Shown in pieces: positions 17,217 to 24,204 of a DNA stretch of 32,622 bases. A program made the translations under genes and the position numbers. The stretch spans positions 1-32,622 of the forward strand of contig JALORQ010000005.1 of NCBI GenBank assembly GCA_025458805.1, read 5' to 3'. Position 1 is the first letter of the stretch; each line of letters starts with the position of its first letter. The notes beneath the pieces are model-generated. The model saw only the letters and a program-made list of their open reading frames with translations. It was not told the origin of the DNA and searched no databases. Source of the DNA: Rubrivivax sp. (GTDB taxonomy: Bacteria; Pseudomonadota; Gammaproteobacteria; Burkholderiales; Burkholderiaceae_C).

Positions 17217-18230
17217 ATGGCCACGTTCAGGGGTTTGCAGTCGTTCAAGGGCTCTCTCGCCGCGTCGGCTCTGCTCGCCGCGACAGCTGCGGTGCAGGCC
17301 CAGGCCTGGGAGCCGACCAAGCCGATCGAGTTCGTCGTGCCCGCGGGCACCGGCGGCGGCGCCGACCAGATGGCCCGCTTCGTCCAGGGCGTGGTGGCCA
17401 AGCACAACCTGTCCAAGCAGCCGATCGTCGTCGTCAACAAGTCGGGCGGTGCGGGCGCCGAGGGCTTCCTCGACGTCAAGAACGACAAGGGCAACCCGCA
17501 CAAGATCGTCATCACGCTGTCGAACCTGTTCACGACGCCGCTGGCCACCGGGGTGCCGTTCAACTGGCGCGACCTGACGCCCGTCCAGATGCTGGCGCTC
17601 GACCAGTTCGTGCTGTGGGTCAACGCCGAGTCACCGCACAAGACCGCCAAGGAGTACCTCGATGCGGTGAAGGCCGCCCCGCCCAACACCTTCAAGATGG
17701 CGGGCACTGGCTCGCGCCAGGAAGACCAGATCATTACCGTGATGGTCGAGAAGGTCGCCGGCAAGAAGATCACCTACGTGCCGTTCAAGGGTGGCGGCGA
17801 CGTCGCGGTTCAGCTCGTGGGCAACCACGTCAGCTCCACCGTCAACAACCCGATCGAGGCCGAGTCGCACTGGCGCGCCGGCAAGCTGCGGCCGCTGTGC
17901 GTCTTCGACAAGCAGCCCATGCCCTACAAGACCAAGCTGACCGCCACGCAGAGCTGGGCCGACATCCCGACCTGCACGAGCGCGGGCGTGCCGGTCGAGT
18001 ACGTGATGCTGCGCGGCATCTTCATGCCCCCGGGCGTGACGCCGCAGCAGACTGCCTACTACCTGGACCTCTTCAAGAAGGTGCGCGCGACGCCGGACTG
18101 GAAGGAGTTCATGGAGAAGGGCGCCTTCAACCAGACCGCGCTCGCCGGCCAGGAGTATTTCGACTGGCTCGGACGCAACGAGCAGCTGCACCGCGAGCTG
18201 ATGAAGGAAGCCGGCTTCATCGCCAAGTGA
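17217..18230 (+). CDS. tctC: Tripartite tricarboxylate transporter binding protein (TctC/Bug)
   Basis: A 337-residue periplasmic solute-binding protein of the Bug/TctC family, which captures carboxylates and similar anions for the TctAB permease. The signal peptide is GSLAASALLAATAAVQAQA, with mature sequence from about residue 31. Family features are WEPTKPIEFVVPAGTGGGADQMARFVQ, PIVVVNKSGGAGAEGFLDV and ITYVPFKGGGDVAVQLVGNHV. The ATG at 17217 follows CGGAGAC and is chosen over the longer track ORF because it opens directly into the signal peptide. TctB and TctA follow on the same strand, making a complete system. The ligand cannot be predicted; the neighbouring CoA ligase suggests an organic acid that is then activated. 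Confidence 0.92.
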   Translation: MATFRGLQSFKGSLAASALLAATAAVQAQAWEPTKPIEFVVPAGTGGGADQMARFVQGVVAKHNLSKQPIVVVNKSGGAGAEGFLDVKNDKGNPHKIVITLSNLFTTPLATGVPFNWRDLTPVQMLALDQFVLWVNAESPHKTAKEYLDAVKAAPPNTFKMAGTGSRQEDQIITVMVEKVAGKKITYVPFKGGGDVAVQLVGNHVSSTVNNPIEAESHWRAGKLRPLCVFDKQPMPYKTKLTATQSWADIPTCTSAGVPVEYVMLRGIFMPPGVTPQQTAYYLDLFKKVRATPDWKEFMEKGAFNQTALAGQEYFDWLGRNEQLHRELMKEAGFIAK

Positions 18231-18237
18231 CGCCGGC

Positions 18238-18356
18238 GTCGGCCCGCCGCAGGGCGCGGCCGACGATGCGTCGCAGTCCGTCCGTGCCGGGCCGCCCCTG
18301 GGGCCCGCCCAGCGGCGTCGCCCTTTCGATGCCCCGCCGCCCGCCCGCGCGGCGGG
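18238..18356 (+). other. Two stem-loops between tctC and tctB
   Basis: The 139-bp intercistronic gap carries GTCGGCC (18238-18244) pairing with GGCCGAC (18258-18264), and CCCGCCGC (18333-18340) pairing with GCGGCGGG (18349-18356). Neither is followed by a T-run. Hairpins at this position, between a binding-protein gene and its permease genes, often stabilise or partly terminate the message so that more binding protein than permease is made. Confidence 0.45.
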
Positions 18357-18369
18357 CTGGAGTCTTGCC

Positions 18370-18867
18370 ATGAGCCAACCCGAGGATGCCGACTCCGTCG
18401 GCACGCGCTGGCCCGAAGTCGCGGTCGCGCTCGCGCTGCTCGCGGTCTCGGTGCTCGTCGTCACCGACAGCGTGCGGGTCGGCACCGGCTGGGCCGACGA
18501 CGGCCCGCAGTCCGGCTACTTCCCCTTCTACATCGGCATTGCGCTCATGGCGTCGAGCGCGTGGGTCCTCGTCGGCGCGCTGCTGAAGTGGCGCCGGCAC
18601 GAGCCCTTCGCCGAACGCGAGCAGCTCACGCGCGTCGTCGTCATGGCCATCCCGATGGCGGTCTACCTCGGGCTGATCTTCTTGCTCGGCATCTACCTGT
18701 CGTCGATGCTGCTGATCGCCTACTTCATGTTCCGCTACGGCCGCTTCGGGGCCGCGATCACGCTGCCGGTCGCGCTCGGCGTGCCGACGCTGTTCTTCCT
18801 CGTCTTCGAGCGCTGGTTCCTCGTGCCGCTCCCCAAGGGGCCGGTCGAGGCGCTGCTCGGCCTCTGA
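18370..18867 (+). CDS. tctB: Tripartite tricarboxylate transporter TctB subunit
   Basis: A 165-residue small membrane subunit of a tripartite tricarboxylate transporter. Four hydrophobic helices are visible: VAVALALLAVSVLVVTDSV, YFPFYIGIALMASSAWVLVGALL, VVVMAIPMAVYLGLIFLLGIYLSSMLLIAYFMF and the segment around AITLPVALGVPTLFFLVFERWFLV. The GPQSGYFPFYIG motif between helices 1 and 2 is typical for TctB. It assists the large TctA channel subunit encoded 15 bp downstream. The system is driven by an ion gradient rather than ATP, as known for the family. Confidence 0.9.
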   Translation: MSQPEDADSVGTRWPEVAVALALLAVSVLVVTDSVRVGTGWADDGPQSGYFPFYIGIALMASSAWVLVGALLKWRRHEPFAEREQLTRVVVMAIPMAVYLGLIFLLGIYLSSMLLIAYFMFRYGRFGAAITLPVALGVPTLFFLVFERWFLVPLPKGPVEALLGL

Positions 18868-18882
18868 CGCACGGGACGCCCG

Positions 18883-20409
18883 ATGCAGGAACTCGCCAAC
18901 CTCGCGCACGGCTTCTCGGTCGCGCTCACGCTCCCCAACCTCGGCTTCATGCTGGTGGGGATCACGCTGGGCGTGCTGATCGGCGTGCTGCCCGGCCTGG
19001 GCGGCGCCAACGGGATCGCGATCCTGCTGCCGCTGACGTTCAGCATGAACCCGACCTCGGCGATCATCATGCTGAGCTGCATCTACTGGGGTGCGCTGTT
19101 CGGCGGGGCGATCACGTCGATCCTGTTCAACATCCCGGGCGAGCCCTGGAGCGTGGCCACCACCTTCGACGGCCACCCGATGGCGCAGCAGGGCCGCGCG
19201 GCCCAGGCGCTGACCGCCGCCTTCACGTCGTCGTTCGTCGGCGCGGTGTTCGCGGTCGCGCTGATCACGTTCCTCGCGCCGCTGCTGGCGAAGTTCGCGC
19301 TCAAGTTCGGGCCGGCCGAGTTCTTCGCGGTGCAGTTGCTCACCTTCGCGAGCTTCATCGGGATGAGCAAGGAACCGCCGGCGAAGACCATCGCGGCGAT
19401 GATGCTCGGCTTCGCGCTCGCGGCGGTCGGCATGGATGCGGTCAGCGGCCAGCTGCGCATGACCTACGGCTTCCCGGAGCTGCTCAAGGGCTTCGACTTC
19501 CTGATCGCCGTGATCGGCCTGTTCGGCATCGGCGAGATCCTGCTCACGATGGAGGAGGGCCTGGCGTTCAAGGGCAAGAGCGCGAAGATCCGCGCCAAGA
19601 TCGTGATCGAGACCTGGGCCGGGATGATCCGCTACTGGAAGACCTTCCTGCGCAGCACCGCGATCGGCTGCTGGATGGGCATCACGCCGGGCGGCGCGAC
19701 GCCGGCCTCCTTCATGAGCTACGGCATGGCGCGCCGCGTCTCGAAGAACCCGCAGGGCTTCGGCAAGGGCGACATCGAGGGCGTGATCGCGCCGGAGACC
19801 GCGGCGCACGCCGCCGGCACCTCGGCGCTGCTGCCGATGCTGACGCTGGGCATCCCCGGCTCGCCGACCGCGGCCGTGCTGCTCGGCGGCCTGCTGATCT
19901 GGGGCCTGCAGCCCGGCCCGATGCTGTTCGTCGAGCAGAAGGACTTCGTCTGGGGCCTGATCGCGAGCATGTACCTCGGCAACGTTGTCGGCCTCATCGT
20001 CGTGCTGACCACGGTGCCGTGGTGGGCGGCGATCCTGCGCATCCCGTTCTCGGTCATCGCGCCGGTGATCCTGGTGATCTGCGCCATCGGCGCCTACACC
20101 GTCAACAACTCGATGTTCGACGTCGCGATGATGTTCTTCTTCGGCGTCGTCGGCTACCTGTTCAAGAAGCTCAAGTACCCGCTCGCGCCGCTGGTGCTGG
20201 CGCTGGTGCTCGGCGACATGGCCGAGAGCAGCTTCCGCCAGGCGATGCTGCTGTCGCAGGGCAGCCTGTCGATCTTCTGGGCCAACCCGCTGGTCGGGTC
20301 GATCTTCGCGCTGTCCATCGTCATGCTGCTGTGGCCGCTGTGGGGCGCGGCCAAGGACTTCGCCCGCGCCCGGGAGCGCGCGCGTCCGGTCCAGGAGGTC
20401 AAGGGATGA
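18883..20409 (+). CDS. tctA: Tripartite tricarboxylate transporter TctA permease
   Basis: A 508-residue, roughly 12-helix permease that forms the translocation path of the transporter. The highly conserved TctA segments are present: GVLIGVLPGLGGANGIAILLPLTF near residue 27, YWGALFGGAITSILFNIPGEPWSVATTFDGHPMAQQG, and the second-half repeat MGITPGGATPASFMSYGMARRVSK with GTSALLPMLTLGIPGSPTAAVLLGGLLIWGLQPGP. Length is normal. The stop overlaps the next gene start (ATGA), so the ketopantoate-reductase-like enzyme is translationally coupled to the transporter. Confidence 0.95.
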   Translation: MQELANLAHGFSVALTLPNLGFMLVGITLGVLIGVLPGLGGANGIAILLPLTFSMNPTSAIIMLSCIYWGALFGGAITSILFNIPGEPWSVATTFDGHPMAQQGRAAQALTAAFTSSFVGAVFAVALITFLAPLLAKFALKFGPAEFFAVQLLTFASFIGMSKEPPAKTIAAMMLGFALAAVGMDAVSGQLRMTYGFPELLKGFDFLIAVIGLFGIGEILLTMEEGLAFKGKSAKIRAKIVIETWAGMIRYWKTFLRSTAIGCWMGITPGGATPASFMSYGMARRVSKNPQGFGKGDIEGVIAPETAAHAAGTSALLPMLTLGIPGSPTAAVLLGGLLIWGLQPGPMLFVEQKDFVWGLIASMYLGNVVGLIVVLTTVPWWAAILRIPFSVIAPVILVICAIGAYTVNNSMFDVAMMFFFGVVGYLFKKLKYPLAPLVLALVLGDMAESSFRQAMLLSQGSLSIFWANPLVGSIFALSIVMLLWPLWGAAKDFARARERARPVQEVKG

Positions 20410-21413
20410 AGATCACCGTCGTCGGCGCCGGCGCGATCGGCGGCTATCTCGGCGCGAGGCTGTCGGCCGCCGGCGAGGAAGTCACCTTCGTCGCGCGCAA
20501 CCGCAACCTCGAGGCGATCCGCGCGCGCGGCTTCCGGCTCATCCTCGAGGACGGCAGCGAGCTGCACGCGCCAGAGGCGAAGGCGGTGCAGCGCATGGCC
20601 GAGGCCGGCCCGCAGGACGTCGTGCTGCTCACCGTCAAGGCGCACCAGGTGGGCGACCTGCTGCCCGAGATGACCGAGCTCTTCGGGCCCGACACCGTGG
20701 TCGTCACGATGATCAACGGCGTGCCTTGGTGGTACTTCGACCGGCTCGAGGGGCCTTTCGAGGGGCGACGCATCGAGAGCGTCGATCCCGGCGGCCGCAT
20801 CGCCGCGCACATCGAGTCGCGCCGCGTCATCGGCAGCGTCGTCTATCCGGCCAGCGAACTCGTCGAACCCGGCGTCGTGCGCGTCATCGAGGGCAACCGG
20901 TTCACGCTCGGCGAGCTCGACGGATCGCGCAGCGAGCGCATCGAGCGCCTGTCCCAGTCGATGATGAAGGCCGGCTTCAAGGCTCCGGTGTCGCGCGACA
21001 TCCGCAGCGAGATCTGGATCAAGCTGTGGGGCAACCTGAGCTTCAACCCGATCAGTGCGCTGACGCATGCCACGCTCGAGGACATCTGCCGCTTCGGGCC
21101 GACGCGCGAGCTGGCGCGACGCATGATGGCCGAGGCGCAGGCGGTCGCCGAGGCGCTTGGCGTGCGCTTCAAGATCTCGCTGGAGCAGCGCCTGGCCGGT
21201 GCCGAGGCCGTGGGCGCGCACAAGACGTCGATGCTGCAGGACGTGGAGGCCGGTCGCGCGCTCGAGCTCGAGGCGCTCGTGGGATCGGTGGTCGAGCTCG
21301 GCCGCATCGCAGGCGTGCCCACGCCCACCATCGAGGCCGTCTACGCGGCGACGAGCCTGCTCGGCCGCTCGATCGCCGCGCAGAAGGGCCACCTGCGCAT
21401 CGAGCCGAACTGA
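20406..21413 (+). CDS. Ketopantoate reductase family (ApbA/PanE) enzyme
   Basis: A 335-residue NADPH-dependent 2-dehydropantoate 2-reductase family protein. The N-terminal Rossmann motif is KITVVGAGAIGGYLGARLS (GxGxxG), followed by VLLTVKAHQV, a conserved block of the family. The C-terminal helical domain carries IWIKLWGNLSFNPISALTHATLEDIC, with the catalytic-type Lys and Asn, and HKTSMLQDVEAGRALELEALVG. Classic PanE acts in pantothenate synthesis, but many paralogues reduce other 2-oxo acids. Because it is coupled by a 4-bp overlap to a carboxylate transporter, a catabolic 2-oxo-acid substrate is as likely as ketopantoate, so no symbol is given. Confidence 0.88.
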   Translation: MKITVVGAGAIGGYLGARLSAAGEEVTFVARNRNLEAIRARGFRLILEDGSELHAPEAKAVQRMAEAGPQDVVLLTVKAHQVGDLLPEMTELFGPDTVVVTMINGVPWWYFDRLEGPFEGRRIESVDPGGRIAAHIESRRVIGSVVYPASELVEPGVVRVIEGNRFTLGELDGSRSERIERLSQSMMKAGFKAPVSRDIRSEIWIKLWGNLSFNPISALTHATLEDICRFGPTRELARRMMAEAQAVAEALGVRFKISLEQRLAGAEAVGAHKTSMLQDVEAGRALELEALVGSVVELGRIAGVPTPTIEAVYAATSLLGRSIAAQKGHLRIEPN

Positions 21414-21434
21414 GGGCCTGACGGCCCGAGGCCT

Positions 21435-21959
21435 TCAGCCTGCGGGGGGAGCGTCTCCGGGCGCCGCGACGGCAGCCGGCGCGGCACCGGGGCCGCCTTC
21501 GGAGGACAGGGCGTCGGCGGGCGCTGCGGCGACCGGCGCGGCGAGCGCGCGTTCGACGAAGGCGTCGACCAGCCGGTCGGCGATGCGGTCGAACACCGGC
21601 CCGGCCGCATGCGTCGCGATGCGGCTCTCGAACTCGTAGTCGAGTGCGAACTCGACCTTGCAGGCGTCGGCCGCCAGCGGGCGCAAGCGCCACTCGCCGA
21701 AGAAGTGCCTGAACGGCCCCTGCTCGAGGTGGATCGCCATGTACTCGGGGCGCTGCTTGGGGTTGCGGGTGCGGAACCGCAGGTGCAGCCCGCGCCAGCG
21801 GATGTCGATGTCGGCGCTCACCACCGCGTCGTCGCGGGACACGATGGTCGCGTCATGGCACCAGGGCAGGAAGGCCGGGTAGTGTTCGGCGCCCTCGATG
21901 AGGTCGAACATCTGAGCTGCCGGGCGGCCGACGAGCGCGGTCCGGCGGATCGACCTCAT
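21435..21959 (-). CDS. COQ10/RatA-like START (SRPBCC) protein
   Basis: A 174-residue polyketide-cyclase/dehydrase (SRPBCC) protein of the COQ10/RatA group. The family signature is clear at the N-terminus: MRSIRRTALVGRPAAQMFDLIEGAEHYPAFLPWC, then the GLHLRFRTRN and WRLRPLAADACKVEFALDYEF strands and the long helix GPVFDRIADRLVDAFVERA. COQ10-type proteins bind quinone in a hydrophobic cavity and support respiration; RatA of E. coli was described as a ribosome-associated toxin. The C-terminal 35 residues are an Ala/Pro/Gly-rich tail. An alternative start lies three codons upstream (21968). It is the last gene of a minus-strand group headed by a MenA-like prenyltransferase, which supports a quinone-related role. 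Confidence 0.85.
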   Translation of the reverse strand: MRSIRRTALVGRPAAQMFDLIEGAEHYPAFLPWCHDATIVSRDDAVVSADIDIRWRGLHLRFRTRNPKQRPEYMAIHLEQGPFRHFFGEWRLRPLAADACKVEFALDYEFESRIATHAAGPVFDRIADRLVDAFVERALAAPVAAAPADALSSEGGPGAAPAAVAAPGDAPPAG

Positions 21960-21975
21960 CGCGCGCATGCGTCCA

Positions 21976-22965
21976 CTACTGCCGCGCCACGCGCCCTTCG
22001 GCGACGAGCGGGGCATAGAGCGCGAGGTCGGCCGCGACGCGATCGCGCAGGGCCTGGGGCGTCGACGGTGTCAGCTCGAAGCCGGCCTGCTCTGCGCGCT
22101 GGCGCACGCCTGCGTCGGCCAGCGCCTCGGAGACGTCCGATTGAAGCTGCTCGATCACCACGGCCGGGGTGCCCGCGACGGCGACCAGCGCGGCCCACGG
22201 ATGCATCTCGACGTCGGGGGCCCCGGCTTCGCGCAGCGTGGGGATGTCCGGGTGGGCCGGCAGACGCTGCCGCGCGGCCACCGCCAGCGGCCGCAGCCTG
22301 CCGCGCTGGTACAGGCCCGCGACGGTGTTCATGCTGAAGGCCGTGAAGTCGACCTCGCCGCTGGCCACTGCGGTGAGCATCGTCGCGGCCTCCTTGAACG
22401 GCACGTGCATCAGGTTCACCTGGGCGGCGCGTGCGAAGGTCTCGACCGCGACCTGGCTCGCATGACCGTTGCCCAGCGAGCCGTAGCTCACGCCGCGGCC
22501 GGGTGCGGCGCGCGCCGCCTGGAGCAGCTCGCCGATCGAGCGCCAGCGGCTGTCGCCGCCGACCCAGATCACGAAGGTCGCGCGGAACAGCAGCGTCAGC
22601 GGCACGAGGTCGCGCTGGGGGTCGTAAGGCAGCTGGGCATGCACAAGCGGGTTGACGGCCATCGTCGCGGTGTCGGCGACGAACAGCGTGTGCCCGTCCG
22701 GGAGCGTGCGGCGCACCTCGGAAAAGGCCACGATGCCCGATGCGCCGGGCTTGTTGTCGATGATCACCGGCTGCCCCCAGCGCTGCGCCAGGCGATCCCC
22801 GAGGCTGCGCGCGATGACGTCCGGTCCGACCCCCACCGAGTACGGCACGACGATGCGCACGGCGCGCTGCGGGAACGCGGCCGCGCGCGCCGCGGGCAGC
22901 CCGACCCCGGCGGCCAGTGCCGTGATCGCCGCGAGACCCCGGCGCCGCGAGAGCAGCCGGCTCAC
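21976..22965 (-). CDS. Orphan TctC/Bug solute-binding protein
   Basis: A 329-residue periplasmic binding protein of the TctC/Bug family, distinct from the tctC at 17217. It starts at GTG 22965, which overlaps the stop of the prenyltransferase gene (GTGA). The signal sequence has an Arg-rich start (SRLLSRRRGLAAITALAAGVGLPAARA) that could be Tat-type. Family features are FPQRAVRIVVPYSVGVGPDVIARSLGDRLAQRWGQPVIIDNKPGASGIVA and the MHVPFKEAATMLTAVASGEVDF segment. There is no TctA or TctB beside it, as is usual for the many orphan Bug proteins of Burkholderiales. Why it is coupled to a quinone-type prenyltransferase is unclear. Confidence 0.9.
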   Translation of the reverse strand: MSRLLSRRRGLAAITALAAGVGLPAARAAAFPQRAVRIVVPYSVGVGPDVIARSLGDRLAQRWGQPVIIDNKPGASGIVAFSEVRRTLPDGHTLFVADTATMAVNPLVHAQLPYDPQRDLVPLTLLFRATFVIWVGGDSRWRSIGELLQAARAAPGRGVSYGSLGNGHASQVAVETFARAAQVNLMHVPFKEAATMLTAVASGEVDFTAFSMNTVAGLYQRGRLRPLAVAARQRLPAHPDIPTLREAGAPDVEMHPWAALVAVAGTPAVVIEQLQSDVSEALADAGVRQRAEQAGFELTPSTPQALRDRVAADLALYAPLVAEGRVARQ

Positions 22966-23906
22966 GTCGGAGCCCCGAGGCGCCCGCCGAGCGCGCCCAG
23001 CGACAGCAGCGCCGCGTACCAGAGCTCCAGGCGGAAGGTGCGAAACAGCAGCGCGTTGAAGGCGACGCCGGGCGGGCAGCGCAGGAAGTCGCGCCACAGC
23101 TGCACGGCCGAAGGGGCCAGCAGCAGCGGCAGCAGCAGGGCCGGCGACGCGGCGAGCCACGCCATCGCCGGAAGCAGCGCGAACGGCAGTGCCAGCAGCA
23201 GCGCGTAGAGACGTCGCGAGCCGGCCTCGCCGAAGGTCACGGCGAAAGTGCGCCGGCCGACGAGCCGGTCGTGCGCGATGTCGCGGTGGTTGTTGACCGC
23301 CAGCGCCGCGGCGGCGATCGCGCCGACGGCCACCGCGGCGAGCACGGTCACCGCGCCGACGCCGCCAGTCAGCACCCAGTCGGTGCCCGTGACCGCGACG
23401 AGTCCGAAGAACACGAAGACGGTCAGCTCGCCGAACGGCGAATATGCGATCGGCCGCGGGCCGCCCATGTAGGCGAGGGCGGCCAGCAGCGACGACACCC
23501 CGATCGCGAGCACCGGCCAGCCGCGATAGGCCACGAGGGCCAGCCCGAGCGCCGTGGCGACCAGCGAGCAGGCGACGATCGCCGCGCGCACGTGGCCGAC
23601 GCCCAGCCAACCGTTCGCCGTCGCGCGCGGCAACCCGGTGCGGGTGCCGCTCGAGTCGCCGCCGCGCACCGTGTAGCCGACGTCGTTCTGCATGTTCGTG
23701 ACGACCTGCATCAGCAGCGCCGCACCCAGGACCAGCAGCGCGGCGACGATGTCGACGCTGCCGGTGCGATCGAACCCGAGGGTCGCGCCGACCAGCACCG
23801 GGCTGAGCGCCACCAGCAGCGTGCGTGGTCGCACGGCGACGGCCCAGGCCTGCCACGAGCCCGCGCGTACCGAGCGGTCGCCGCCGACCGTTCGTCCGGC
23901 GTTCAT
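22962..23906 (-). CDS. MenA-like UbiA-family prenyltransferase
   Basis: A 314-residue integral membrane prenyltransferase that best fits MenA, which attaches the polyprenyl chain to 1,4-dihydroxy-2-naphthoate in menaquinone synthesis. Evidence is WAVAVRPRTLLVALSPVLVGATLGF, the first prenyl-diphosphate site NMQNDVGYTVRGGDSSGTRTG (ND then D nine residues on, the MenA rather than UbiA pattern), the middle block YMGGPRPIAYSPFGELTVFVFFGLVAVTGTDWV, and the second Asp-rich site NNHRDIAHDRLVGRRTFAVTFGEAGSRRLYALL. About nine hydrophobic helices are present. It heads a minus-strand operon and diverges from the HemN-like operon across a 298-bp region. Other men genes are not in the window. Confidence 0.82.
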   Translation of the reverse strand: MNAGRTVGGDRSVRAGSWQAWAVAVRPRTLLVALSPVLVGATLGFDRTGSVDIVAALLVLGAALLMQVVTNMQNDVGYTVRGGDSSGTRTGLPRATANGWLGVGHVRAAIVACSLVATALGLALVAYRGWPVLAIGVSSLLAALAYMGGPRPIAYSPFGELTVFVFFGLVAVTGTDWVLTGGVGAVTVLAAVAVGAIAAAALAVNNHRDIAHDRLVGRRTFAVTFGEAGSRRLYALLLALPFALLPAMAWLAASPALLLPLLLAPSAVQLWRDFLRCPPGVAFNALLFRTFRLELWYAALLSLGALGGRLGAPT

Positions 23907-24105
23907 GCCGTCCCCTCGCCGGGGCGCCGGCCGTCGGGATCGAGTTGAGGGCGCACCGCCTGCGCGCGGCGGCCCGTGGTCGTTGGTGGGTGGTCCGTCA
24001 TCGTGAGCCTATGGCCTTCGTAGGGCCTGCCTGCTGTCCCTCGGGCCGATTGTGGTCGCGCCGGCGCCGGCGTCGGCGATGGCCGACCGTGGCGTGATCC
24101 CACTC

Positions 24106-24123
24106 TGTCAGACACCATTGACA
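24106..24123. promoter_or_regulatory. PpsR/CrtJ-type palindrome upstream of the hemN-like operon
   Basis: TGTC-N10-GACA fits exactly the PpsR/CrtJ consensus TGT-N12-ACA. It lies 81 bp before the HemN-like start, within the 298-bp divergent region (23907-24204) shared with the MenA-like gene. A further TGTCA half-site follows at 24126-24130. The right half reads TTGACA and could double as a -35 box, although no good -10 is seen. Elsewhere in the region I see no other signal. Confidence 0.75.
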
Positions 24124-24204
24124 TGTGTCAACCGGGACCATGCCCGGGCACCTAGAGTGCAGCGGCGGGGGCTGACAGGGCCCCGTGAGGAAGGGGAGAC
24201 GGCG

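Noticed and set aside
21967-23208. 413-aa plus-strand ORF opposite TctC and MenA-like genes
   Set aside because: The minus-strand frames carry complete conserved motifs; this frame is rich in His, Arg and Asp with no domain.
23903-24124. 73-aa minus-strand ORF (or a 32-aa version from 24001) whose TGA overlaps the MenA-like start
   Set aside because: The overlap resembles coupling, but the peptide is low-complexity, has no ribosome-binding sequence, and the longer form starts inside the PpsR-type palindrome.
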